From assembly GCF_030563405.1 (NCBI RefSeq), contig NZ_CP130748.1, positions 3,100,001 to 3,164,000 on the forward strand: 64,000 nucleotides of DNA. Direction: 5' to 3'. A program made the position numbers and the translations under genes. The notes under the pieces are model-generated. The model saw nothing but the letters and a program-made list of their open reading frames with translations, searched no databases and was not told where the DNA came from. The DNA comes from Vibrio sp. SNU_ST1 (GTDB lineage: Bacteria; Pseudomonadota; Gammaproteobacteria; Enterobacterales; Vibrionaceae). Shown piece by piece: positions 7,556 through 15,860 of this stretch (positions are counted from its first letter, which is position 1; each line of letters starts with the position of its first letter).

Positions 7556-8173
7556 TTAAGCTTTGGCGGCAGCCAGCAAAGCGCCGCAGCCCATGAACAT
7601 ACCACCAAATATTTTATTTATCTTACCCATTATGCGATCTGAGCGAATAAAACGTCCCATTTGTGAAGCTAATGAGGTGTAACCCAACATAACCACGCTA
7701 TCAATAAATACAGTGGTCACTCCAAGCACCAACAACTGCGGTGCTTGCGGTTGTGTCGGATCGATAAATTGCGGAAACAGAGCAACTAAGAACACGATAG
7801 ATTTTGGGTTAGTCAAATTGATAAGCACTGCATTTCTTAGCAGCTTGCCACTCGATAGCGTTGATTTTTCTTCTGAAGCCACCAAGCTAGAGTTATCACG
7901 CCACTTTTGAATGCCTAACCATAGAAGATAAACCACGCCCACCCATTTGATGATGGTAAATGCCAAGGCGGATTTTGCCACTAGTGCACCAATACCCGCT
8001 CCCACCAGCATAATATGAAATGCAAGACCGAGCTGTAAGCCTACGATCGACGCAAGTGACTTCTTGGTTCCATAGCTGAGCCCATTGCTGATTGAGTTAA
8101 CGGTACCTGAGCCCGGTGCCAAACTAAACAAAATCGCCGTGACGACATAAGCAAGCCAAACATGAGTATCCAT
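7556..8173 (-). CDS. rhtB: LysE/RhtB family homoserine (lactone) efflux protein
   Basis: About 205 residues with five to six transmembrane helices. The N-terminal FSLAPGSGTVNSISNGLSYG matches the PGP-type motif of LysE/RhtB exporters, with G-S-G replacing G-P. Such proteins export homoserine, its lactone or threonine. It stands divergent from pldB, followed by yigL, exactly as rhtB-pldB-yigL in E. coli, so the symbol rests on synteny plus family. The ATG at 8173 has AGGAA at good spacing; the ATG at 8179 has none. Confidence 0.85.
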   Translation of the reverse strand: MDTHVWLAYVVTAILFSLAPGSGTVNSISNGLSYGTKKSLASIVGLQLGLAFHIMLVGAGIGALVAKSALAFTIIKWVGVVYLLWLGIQKWRDNSSLVASEEKSTLSSGKLLRNAVLINLTNPKSIVFLVALFPQFIDPTQPQAPQLLVLGVTTVFIDSVVMLGYTSLASQMGRFIRSDRIMGKINKIFGGMFMGCGALLAAAKA

Positions 8174-8254
8174 TTGCATTTCCTTACTAGTTCTTTAATC
8201 TAACAACATTAGTAGCGATGACGCTCTCACATGCATCAGTTCAGGTAATTTCCC

Positions 8255-9235
8255 ATGGAAAACCACAGTGCCACCCTGTTTTCATACACGCAAGAACCTG
8301 AGTTCGAGCAAGCGATTAAACACCCGATCTCCACCCTTTGGCAACAACGAAAGGATGGTTATATCACATCATCTGGTAAAAAAAGATTGTACTGGTGTAG
8401 CTTAACGTCTCCGACACACACCAAAGCTATTGTTATTTCAAATGGTCGCATCGAATGCTGCTTAAAATACCAAGAGCTCTTTTATGATTTCTATCAGCAA
8501 GGTTATGACGTTTATTCATTTGACCACCAAGGTCAAGGTCAGTCGGAACGTATGGTAACAGACTCTGACATTGGTCACATTCACGAGTTTGATGATTACG
8601 TATCAGATATGTCTGACATTATTGCCAGTTTTGATCTTAGCAAGTATTCCAATCGCTACCTGCTCGCACATTCGATGGGCAGTACAATCGCCACTCGCTA
8701 CTTGCAAACTCATCCCAACCACCCGTTTGACAAAGTCACTCTGTGCGCTCCGATGTTTGGGATCAATACTGAATGGTACTTGAAACCTATCGCGATGATA
8801 GTTGGACAAGTGCTCACCGCTTACCATGCCAAGCCTGTTTATGCTCCTGGTCAACAAGCGTATTACTCGAAGCCTTTCGAAAACAACTTACTAAGTCACA
8901 GTAAAGTTCGTTACCAGTGGTTCCGTCGTTTGTATGACGAATCTCCATCATTGCAAGTGGGTGGGCCAAGCACGCGCTGGGTATGGCAAGGATTAATGGC
9001 AGCTAAACAGGCTATCCAACAAACTCGTCAGATCAAGATTCCGCTGCTGTTGATTCAGGCTGGAGAAGAGAAAATTGTCAGTAACAGAGCTCAAGTGAAG
9101 TTCATATCTAAACTGAAGAAAACCAACTCTGATTGCCAGTTTAAATTGATTGAGGGTTCTAGGCATGAGGTGCTGTTTGAGCAAGATAAATACCGTAATC
9201 ACACACTGGATGCTATCAATCAGTTTTTTGCCTAG
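8255..9235 (+). CDS. pldB: lysophospholipase L2 (alpha/beta hydrolase)
   Basis: The 326-residue alpha/beta hydrolase has nucleophile elbow AHSMGS (Ser near residue 139), and the conserved FDHQGQGQSER segment precedes it. A late GSRHEVLFE segment supplies the catalytic His. PldB hydrolyses lysophospholipids and transfers acyl groups to phosphatidylglycerol at the inner membrane. Gene order with rhtB and yigL supports the name. The A in place of the first G of GXSXG is normal for PldB. Confidence 0.9.
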   Translation: MENHSATLFSYTQEPEFEQAIKHPISTLWQQRKDGYITSSGKKRLYWCSLTSPTHTKAIVISNGRIECCLKYQELFYDFYQQGYDVYSFDHQGQGQSERMVTDSDIGHIHEFDDYVSDMSDIIASFDLSKYSNRYLLAHSMGSTIATRYLQTHPNHPFDKVTLCAPMFGINTEWYLKPIAMIVGQVLTAYHAKPVYAPGQQAYYSKPFENNLLSHSKVRYQWFRRLYDESPSLQVGGPSTRWVWQGLMAAKQAIQQTRQIKIPLLLIQAGEEKIVSNRAQVKFISKLKKTNSDCQFKLIEGSRHEVLFEQDKYRNHTLDAINQFFA

Positions 9236-9238
9236 ATC

Positions 9239-9271
9239 TAATAAGCTAATAAGCTAATAAGCTAATAAGCT
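9239..9271. repeat. 8-bp tandem repeat
   Basis: The unit TAATAAGC is repeated four times directly after the pldB stop codon. It is a short simple-sequence repeat that could vary in copy number by slippage. The rest of the pldB-yigL gap shows only a weak purine-rich stem near 9299-9335. Confidence 0.8.
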
Positions 9272-9441
9272 GAGTAACCGACCAAGAAGATAAGCACTAA
9301 AGAGGAAGAGAAGTAAGTGAGCTTTGCCCTCTTTTCTTGCATGAAATTGGCATACAATTTCCACCTAGAGATATTGTAGTTAAAACGATGCTAGCGTCGG
9401 CTAGTATTGATATTTGCTAAGCATTTTGCAATGAGGGTTAA

Positions 9442-10269
9442 ATGACTATTCCTGCACTTAAAGATTCCGTGAAAATTGTTGCTTCTGATTTAGATGGTAC
9501 GCTTTTGGCTCCCAACCATCAGCTAAGCGACTTTACCAAACTAACGCTTAAGAAGTTACACGATCAAGGTTACACCTTTATCTTCGCTACGGGTCGCCAT
9601 CACGTCGACGTAGCAGGGATTCGTCAAATCTCAGGGATTCCGGCATACATGATCACGTCAAACGGTGCTCGCGTGCACGACCAGAACGATCAACTGATGT
9701 ATAGCCAGGACGTACCTCAGGAATTAGTTCAACCAGTTATTGATATTGTTCGCCAAGATCTAAATATCTTTATTCATATGTACCAGAATGAAGATTGGCT
9801 ACTCGACCGTGAAGACGAAATGCTCGCCAAGTTCCATAGTGAGTCTGGCTTTAGCTACAAGCGATTTGAAGCTGATAATGCCCCAAGCGATGGCATTGCT
9901 AAGGTCTTCTTCACACACCCAGAACAAGATCATGAATATCTTGTTACGTTTGAGCAAAAGCTAAAAGATGCGTTTGGAGACAAACTGAACATCGCCTTCT
10001 CAACACCTTGGTGTTTAGAAGTGATGGCCGCTGAAGTATCTAAAGGCCACGCCTTAGACGCTGTTGCGAAATCATTGAACCTGACACTGGATAACTGTGT
10101 TGCCTTTGGTGATGGCATGAATGACGCAGAGATGCTGGCGATGGCGGGTAAAGGTCTAATCATGGGCACATCACATGAAAAAGTGATGAAAGCTCTACCA
10201 GATAATGAAGTGATTGGCAGCAACGCAGACGACGCCGTTGCTCACTATCTAGAAAAGCACCTGCTCTAA
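9442..10269 (+). CDS. yigL: HAD-superfamily Cof-type phosphatase YigL
   Basis: 275 residues. HAD motif I is DLDGTLL (about 18-24), motif II follows, and motif IV is GDGMNDAEML. A C2B cap lies between, as in Cof-type HAD phosphatases. E. coli YigL dephosphorylates pyridoxal 5'-phosphate and sugar phosphates. Position after pldB matches E. coli. The start is backed by GAGGG eight bases upstream. Confidence 0.88.
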   Translation: MTIPALKDSVKIVASDLDGTLLAPNHQLSDFTKLTLKKLHDQGYTFIFATGRHHVDVAGIRQISGIPAYMITSNGARVHDQNDQLMYSQDVPQELVQPVIDIVRQDLNIFIHMYQNEDWLLDREDEMLAKFHSESGFSYKRFEADNAPSDGIAKVFFTHPEQDHEYLVTFEQKLKDAFGDKLNIAFSTPWCLEVMAAEVSKGHALDAVAKSLNLTLDNCVAFGDGMNDAEMLAMAGKGLIMGTSHEKVMKALPDNEVIGSNADDAVAHYLEKHLL

Positions 10270-10297
10270 TCTCGTCTCGTCGAAGAGATCTGAATAA

Positions 10298-10329
10298 ATA
10301 AAAAGGCAGCCAACTGGCTGCCTTTTTTG
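10298..10329. terminator. bidirectional terminator
   Basis: The stem AAAAGGCAGCC/GGCTGCCTTTT has a four-base loop between the convergent yigL and EVE genes, with A- and T-runs on both sides. Confidence 0.9.
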
Positions 10330-10357
10330 AACCTTACGTAAAAAGCTCTCTCTAACG

Positions 10358-10825
10358 CTATCGAGAACCCAGTATTTCTTTGCTTAATATTGCCTGCCAC
10401 TCTTGTTCGGTAACCGGCATGATCGATAATCGGTTGCCCCGTTTAACCAGTGGCATTTCTGACAGTTCAGGCATGGCTTTAAGCGTTGCCAAAGGAATCA
10501 AGCGCTCAGTCACTCGCACAAACTCAACATCAACCATTATCCAGCGCGGGTTATCAGGTGAAGACTTAGGATCGTAGTAATCACTCTCTGGGTCGAACTG
10601 AAAGTGGTCTGGATAGGCTTCTCTGGTTACTTTCGCGATCCCCGCAACACCAACTTTTTTACATGATGAATGGTATATCATCACCAAGTCTCCAAGCTTG
10701 ACGTCATCACGCATCATGTTTCGAGCCTGATAGTTGCGTACACCCTCCCAACAAGAGGTTGTTTGTACTCTCAGAGTCTGAATAGAAAAGGTGTCGGGTT
10801 CTGTTTTAAATAACCAATATGCCAT
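10358..10825 (-). CDS. EVE domain-containing protein
   Basis: This 155-residue, single-domain protein begins MAYWLFKTEPDTFSI and contains WEGVRNYQARNMMRD, the hallmark of EVE proteins (thymocyte nuclear protein 1 type). The EVE fold is PUA-like and binds modified bases in DNA or RNA. Convergent with yigL and divergent from the lipoprotein gene. The exact ligand in bacteria with stand-alone EVE proteins is unclear. Confidence 0.92.
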   Translation of the reverse strand: MAYWLFKTEPDTFSIQTLRVQTTSCWEGVRNYQARNMMRDDVKLGDLVMIYHSSCKKVGVAGIAKVTREAYPDHFQFDPESDYYDPKSSPDNPRWIMVDVEFVRVTERLIPLATLKAMPELSEMPLVKRGNRLSIMPVTEQEWQAILSKEILGSR

Positions 10826-10864
10826 AATAAATCCAATTAACGGTTGCTCCGAGGAAGATATAAC

Positions 10865-12409
10865 ATGAAGGTAATGAAAAACCCAGTGACATGGCTAGTC
10901 GCATTCACTCTACAAGGCTGTGTCACAGCGCCAGATGCCCCCCAAAAGCCAGAACTACCACCAGCAACCTTGGATGAGCCACTGAGCATTCAACCGCAAA
11001 CCTTCATCATGCGTGGTCAAGTTGTGGTTGGCCATGAAAGCCGAACCTTCACCCCTTGCGGTAGCCAACAACAATACTGGTTAGATTTAACGCCAGAACT
11101 CGCATTAGAAACACAAGGGCTCTCAACGAGACCTTACCAAGCCTTATACGGCGAGCTGATTGGTCATCTAACCGTGCCGAGCCAAACCGGGTATAACGCA
11201 GATTTCACGGCGCGTTTCGTGGTTGAACAAGTGAATATCCTAACCGCAGAAAACCCTAATCGTTGTGACCAACCACTGTGTTCAACACGAGTATTCGGTA
11301 ATGAACCCTTCTGGTCAGCAACCTTCGATAAAGACCAGCTCAAATACACCAAGATGGGCGAACAACCACAGCTCCTGGATATTGAATCCAGCCGCACTAC
11401 ACCAAGCAGTCGTGATTACCAATTAGAAGGTAAAACAGCGCAAGGCAAACTCAACCTTACGAAAGAGAGCTGTAGCGACGGCATGAGTGATTCTATCTAT
11501 GGATGGCATGCCAAGCTTAACCTCAATGACAGTAACTATAATGGCTGTGCAACGGTCTCTAACCAAGACTCAACGCTGGACTGGAGTGGGCTCTACTTCG
11601 CGAGCTCAACGCAGAATACTGGATTCTCTATCAACCTTGAGCTCAACGATGACCACAGCGCCATTACGACATACTCGTACAGCAATGGAGACCCTTCTAT
11701 TGTTGAACAGGGCTTCTGGCAGCAACTGAACCAAAATCAGGTACAAGTGGTTATGACTCGCCACCAGCAACAGTACTTGATCTCTGAGCGCATCTTCACG
11801 CTCGATAACGGTAAGCTCGCCGCTGAAAAAGAGAAAGTGGGCAACGTGGTCTATCCGATTGCCAATGGCGGTCTAGTGCTATTCGAAGCTAAGAGTGCGC
11901 AAGCTCAAGTAAACACCACCGCTAATGTTGATCTAACCGCAAAACAGGTGAACTCCAGTGATCAACTTGATCCAAAAGTCGACCAAGCGATCCGCGAGTA
12001 TTTTAAGATCAACAACAGTTCACCTGACGACACCAAGTACCGCTGGTTAACCTACGACCTCAACGGTGACGGTAAAGAAGAGCTGTTTGCCCAACTCGAT
12101 TGGTGTGGCTCTGGTGGCTGTACACTGCTGATTTTCGAAAACCATCAAGATAACTGGCGCTTCAATAGCCGAGTGACACTGGTTAAGGGCGACATACGCT
12201 TAGGTAAATCGCAAAACCACGGATGGCAGGATTTGATCTTCAATGTCAGTGGCGGCGGTGCAACACCTGCGAAACACACACTGTCCTACTCTGGTGTCAG
12301 CTACCCGCTAAACCCAAGTGTCGCTCCAGTTGCAGATGATGCTGATATCAGCGACGTGATTTTGTTTGCTGATAGTATCTCACCCGCACAAAGTGGAGTG
12401 AAGCTGTAA
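10865..12409 (+). CDS. composite lipoprotein with COG3650-like and FG-GAP-like parts
   Basis: About 514 residues from ATG 10865, which has a GAGGAAG ribosome binding site. A short signal segment ends in a lipobox LQGC, so it is a lipoprotein. The N-terminal part carries RGQVVVGHESRTFTPCG, like the OB-type domain of NlpE-family proteins. A middle part has FGNEPFW, typical of COG3650 proteins. The C-terminal part has DLNGDGKEELFAQ, a calcium-loop or FG-GAP-like motif. Six or more cysteines suggest disulphides in the periplasm. Likely an envelope sensor or binding protein; function unknown. The next gene starts two bases after its stop. Confidence 0.75.
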   Translation: MKVMKNPVTWLVAFTLQGCVTAPDAPQKPELPPATLDEPLSIQPQTFIMRGQVVVGHESRTFTPCGSQQQYWLDLTPELALETQGLSTRPYQALYGELIGHLTVPSQTGYNADFTARFVVEQVNILTAENPNRCDQPLCSTRVFGNEPFWSATFDKDQLKYTKMGEQPQLLDIESSRTTPSSRDYQLEGKTAQGKLNLTKESCSDGMSDSIYGWHAKLNLNDSNYNGCATVSNQDSTLDWSGLYFASSTQNTGFSINLELNDDHSAITTYSYSNGDPSIVEQGFWQQLNQNQVQVVMTRHQQQYLISERIFTLDNGKLAAEKEKVGNVVYPIANGGLVLFEAKSAQAQVNTTANVDLTAKQVNSSDQLDPKVDQAIREYFKINNSSPDDTKYRWLTYDLNGDGKEELFAQLDWCGSGGCTLLIFENHQDNWRFNSRVTLVKGDIRLGKSQNHGWQDLIFNVSGGGATPAKHTLSYSGVSYPLNPSVAPVADDADISDVILFADSISPAQSGVKL

Positions 12410-12411
12410 AC

Positions 12412-13008
12412 ATGAGTAACCAACAAGCTTGCCCTGATTGTGGCTTCACTCACCAGTGCGTTTGTCACCTAATACCGACGGCTCAAAGCCAAACCGATCT
12501 TGTACTATTGACTCATGAGAATGAGCTGTCGCGAGACACCAACACCGGAAAGCTGCTTCAGCAATCTCTTGAGCAGTGTCAGTCCTTGGTATGGCAAAGG
12601 AAAATACCACCAGCAAAGCTAATGGCACTGCTTGAAGATGAAACACGACAACCGTTTCTTTTATTCCCAAGTGATCAAAGCATCGAGTGTCAGCAAGCTG
12701 TGATGACCCAAGCCCAGAATCGTAAACCGCTATTCATCATCTTGGATGGCACATGGCAAGAAGCAAAGAAGATGCTTAACAAGAGCTCGTGGTTACAAGC
12801 AGTCCCACAAGTTCATCTCGACATCACCAGCGAATCCTCTTACACCTTGCGCCGCAATCAAGACAGTGGCCATTTGTGCACTTGCGAAGTGGGCATTGAA
12901 TTGCTCAAATCTTTAGGTGAAAGCGAACCTGCCAAGCTCATTGATGACTACTACCAACAGTATCTAAAAGTATTCCACGCCGACAAATGTGGCCACGCCC
13001 TCAAATAG
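12412..13008 (+). CDS. DTW domain tRNA-uridine aminocarboxypropyltransferase
   Basis: 198 residues. Four N-terminal cysteines (CPDCGFTHQCVC) form a probable zinc site, and the DTW signature appears as DGTWQEAKKM. An SYTLRR segment with a late CTCE is also usual. DTW enzymes such as TapT (YfiP) use S-adenosylmethionine to make acp3U in tRNA. It is probably co-transcribed with the lipoprotein gene, although the functions look unrelated. Confidence 0.87.
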   Translation: MSNQQACPDCGFTHQCVCHLIPTAQSQTDLVLLTHENELSRDTNTGKLLQQSLEQCQSLVWQRKIPPAKLMALLEDETRQPFLLFPSDQSIECQQAVMTQAQNRKPLFIILDGTWQEAKKMLNKSSWLQAVPQVHLDITSESSYTLRRNQDSGHLCTCEVGIELLKSLGESEPAKLIDDYYQQYLKVFHADKCGHALK

Positions 13009-13068
13009 GCCAAGCAGGCGCACGCGAAGGCAATAAGCACATTTCAGGACGGGACAGATACTAAAAGC

Positions 13069-13103
13069 AAAAAGGGTGAGCCATGAGCTCACCCTTTTTA
13101 CAT
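13069..13103. terminator. bidirectional terminator
   Basis: The stem AAAAGGGTGAGC/GCTCACCCTTTT has a short loop between the DTW gene (+) and the FIST-GGDEF-EAL gene (-). Confidence 0.9.
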
Positions 13104-13188
13104 AGTACTTTAATCTATTGAACCATTTAGTGTTTCACGTGAAACGCACACTCTAGCTGTTCGTTGAAAAGAGATTTTACTCTCCCTA

Positions 13189-15675
13189 TCAGAATAAGCG
13201 TTGAGGCTGACCAAAGTAGTAACCTTGCAGGTAATCGACACCCATGTCTTCGGCAATACGGCACACTTGTTCGTTATGAACAAATTCAGCCACCGTCTTA
13301 GCATTCAGAATCTGACATAAACTCACCAATTGCTGAGCGATCTTGCGCTGTTTCTTATCTTTATCAATATTCCGAATTAAACTACCATCAAGCTTTATGA
13401 CTTGTGGTTCTAACTTCAATATCTCATCAATGTTCGAATAGCCAGAACCAAAGTCATCAACAATAATATTCACACCAAGGTCGCGGAAGTGATTACACAC
13501 CTCGATCAAGCGACCGTAATCCTGAATTTGTTCCGTTTCTAACACTTCTAAGCCAATACGCTGTGGGTGACTGATTTTCTTGATAGCTTGCTCAAGGTGA
13601 AGAATGGTTTTCTCATTGCTAAAATCTTGGGGTGCTAAGTTAATTGAGAACGAATCGGTTCGCTGACTCATAAAATCAAAGGTACGCGTTATCATCTGAC
13701 GACTTAAACGCGTATAGAGATGAGTTCCCTCAATGATCGGCAAGAACTTACCCGGCGCAATCAACTGACCGTCCTCTTCAATTCGAACTAAGCACTCATA
13801 GCTTTCTACCTGATGGCTATGCGCCAATACAATAGGTTGGGAACACGCCACAATATTTTGATTGAGTACTGCGCGGCTCACACACGATAGCCAGCCAAGC
13901 TGCTCTTGGCGATGCTTCTCCAGTTGAATTAACGTCTTGGCACTCACCAGATGTTTATTTTGGCTCACCGCACTGCGTCGAGCTTCAATCGCTTTCAGTA
14001 ACAAGTCATCAATCGAGGTCTCAGGAAAGTCTCGACGACTCGCGACACCCGCACAGATTGAAACCGAAAGATAATCGATATCGGGTAGCCCCATCGGCTC
14101 AAAATTAACATGCTCGGTTTGATCTGAAAATTCAGAGAAACGCTGATGAATGTATTCTTGGCTGGCCCAACTATCAAACACCACCGCCCACTCACCAATA
14201 CCAATGCTATAGAGCTGACACCCCTCATCAAAGAACTGCCACAGCGCCTTTTGAAAATACTCGCTTAAATCATGCAGAAGCTTGTCACCGACTCGATAGC
14301 CATACTTCTCATTGATTTGGCCAAATGTGGTGACTTTCAAAGCCAACAAATGACTATCACTACTCATTTTTGACAGTTTTTCACGCAGTACGCTTCGGTT
14401 AGGTAAACCTGTACGGCGATCAATTCGGTAGCTCGCGGTCAATGCGGTCGCTTGCTGTTGAATCTTACTCGCCATGCTGTTGTTCATCTCATCGACATCA
14501 AGCAGAGCATTTCGTATCAATGAAAACAGAGGGGAAATATTGGTCGCGGGTTGTGTCTCTAATGGCAATACCGCCTTGCCTTCACCTTCCCTAAGCGCAA
14601 GATAAGTGAGGCTATGATGCAAAATTCGTTGCTGGCCATTATCTTGATAGAGCTCTCCCATGCAGTACACGCCATAGGTGTCCGCTAATGCTTGGAAAAC
14701 CTCAACCTCTTGGTTGCCATCAATGAAATCAATGCGAGAGGTACAGTTGTAGATAAAAAACTGTTCTGGTTTATGGGAAGCAATCTGTTGAACGCCCAAT
14801 CGGATTTGCTCTAGGGTCAATGAAGGGTGGTCATAACAAAACCGCACCTCATCACCAACCTGAAACGACCCACTGAATTCTATCTCTCCGCCCTCTGTCA
14901 CCTTGAGCGGTAAGTGAGTGTTCTGGTCTTTTGGTTCACCGACCATCAAGGGGAAGTTATACAGTTGCTCAAAAGGGATTTCGAGACCGTCAGCGAGGTA
15001 ACGATTATAGACTTCTCGGACAGGTATACCGTCCAATTCAGCTAGCCGATTATCTTGAGCACCAGTCACTCGGAAGGTACGACCAATGGGGTTCCATTCG
15101 CAGTAATACCCCTTAGTAATTGCGAGTTCAACACTGTGCAACGCTAACATGACATAGGCATTTTCATAGCAAATACCATCGAGCATCACCCATCGTCCAT
15201 GCTCTGTAATGGTCGATGCACCGCCACAAATAGGTAATGAATGTATCGACTGCTCAAACGCTGAAAATAAATCTTGGTTATTTATCTGCAAGCGATCGGC
15301 GAAACAAATAATGCTTTGAGTATCAGCATTACATTCAAGCTGCTGCCACATCGCTTGGCTATCCCGTCGAGGTTGCTCGCTATATTTGACAACACCACAA
15401 GTGTAAGACGTCACCTCAAAGCGAGTAACAATAACATAGAGACCTTTATGCAGGATCACACCTTGGCTGATGTAGTGATTAGCGCTACAACCAATCAATT
15501 TGGCGTTGGGGAAAGTCGACTGAATTACTTGGCAGGCAGCCAACACCGAATCTTTCTCGAAAGAAGAAAACACCTGAATCAGTAGATTGTCATGTTGATG
15601 AAAATCTATCTTTTGCAATTCACGCTGGGTGTACTTAATGTCTTGTATCTGGAAAGAGGTCGATTGCATATTCAC
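13189..15675 (-). CDS. FIST-GGDEF-EAL c-di-GMP signalling protein, copy 1
   Basis: This 828-residue soluble protein has no transmembrane segment. FIST_N plus FIST_C sensor domains span about 30-370, a GGDEF domain about 415-575 and an EAL domain about 595-828. The GGDEF motif has decayed to GIGEW (492-496), so cyclase activity is unlikely, although RTGLPNR is kept. The EAL domain keeps ECLVR (627-631), INLAPQD, the Glu of LEVLE, DDFGSGYS (740-747) and KLDGS, so phosphodiesterase activity is likely. FIST domains are thought to bind small ligands such as amino acids. It is a tandem paralogue of the next gene. Confidence 0.92.
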   Translation of the reverse strand: MNMQSTSFQIQDIKYTQRELQKIDFHQHDNLLIQVFSSFEKDSVLAACQVIQSTFPNAKLIGCSANHYISQGVILHKGLYVIVTRFEVTSYTCGVVKYSEQPRRDSQAMWQQLECNADTQSIICFADRLQINNQDLFSAFEQSIHSLPICGGASTITEHGRWVMLDGICYENAYVMLALHSVELAITKGYYCEWNPIGRTFRVTGAQDNRLAELDGIPVREVYNRYLADGLEIPFEQLYNFPLMVGEPKDQNTHLPLKVTEGGEIEFSGSFQVGDEVRFCYDHPSLTLEQIRLGVQQIASHKPEQFFIYNCTSRIDFIDGNQEVEVFQALADTYGVYCMGELYQDNGQQRILHHSLTYLALREGEGKAVLPLETQPATNISPLFSLIRNALLDVDEMNNSMASKIQQQATALTASYRIDRRTGLPNRSVLREKLSKMSSDSHLLALKVTTFGQINEKYGYRVGDKLLHDLSEYFQKALWQFFDEGCQLYSIGIGEWAVVFDSWASQEYIHQRFSEFSDQTEHVNFEPMGLPDIDYLSVSICAGVASRRDFPETSIDDLLLKAIEARRSAVSQNKHLVSAKTLIQLEKHRQEQLGWLSCVSRAVLNQNIVACSQPIVLAHSHQVESYECLVRIEEDGQLIAPGKFLPIIEGTHLYTRLSRQMITRTFDFMSQRTDSFSINLAPQDFSNEKTILHLEQAIKKISHPQRIGLEVLETEQIQDYGRLIEVCNHFRDLGVNIIVDDFGSGYSNIDEILKLEPQVIKLDGSLIRNIDKDKKQRKIAQQLVSLCQILNAKTVAEFVHNEQVCRIAEDMGVDYLQGYYFGQPQRLF

Positions 15676-15860
15676 ATTAATCGTTACGTTAATGATTTGT
15701 TATTGTGCTTATTATAGATAAAGCTTACACAGAATACTTACAATCGTCTTATAAATAATGTGATGTTAGTTAGACATCATTCAATCCACCAAAAACTCTC
15801 ATCTATGGCGATGGGGCACTTTAAAAGCAAAAGAGATTAAGCTATTAATACCTTTAATAA

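Noticed and set aside
13995..14231. Short frames within the FIST-GGDEF-EAL gene
   Set aside because: Out-of-frame shadows. The long frame has continuous domain matches.
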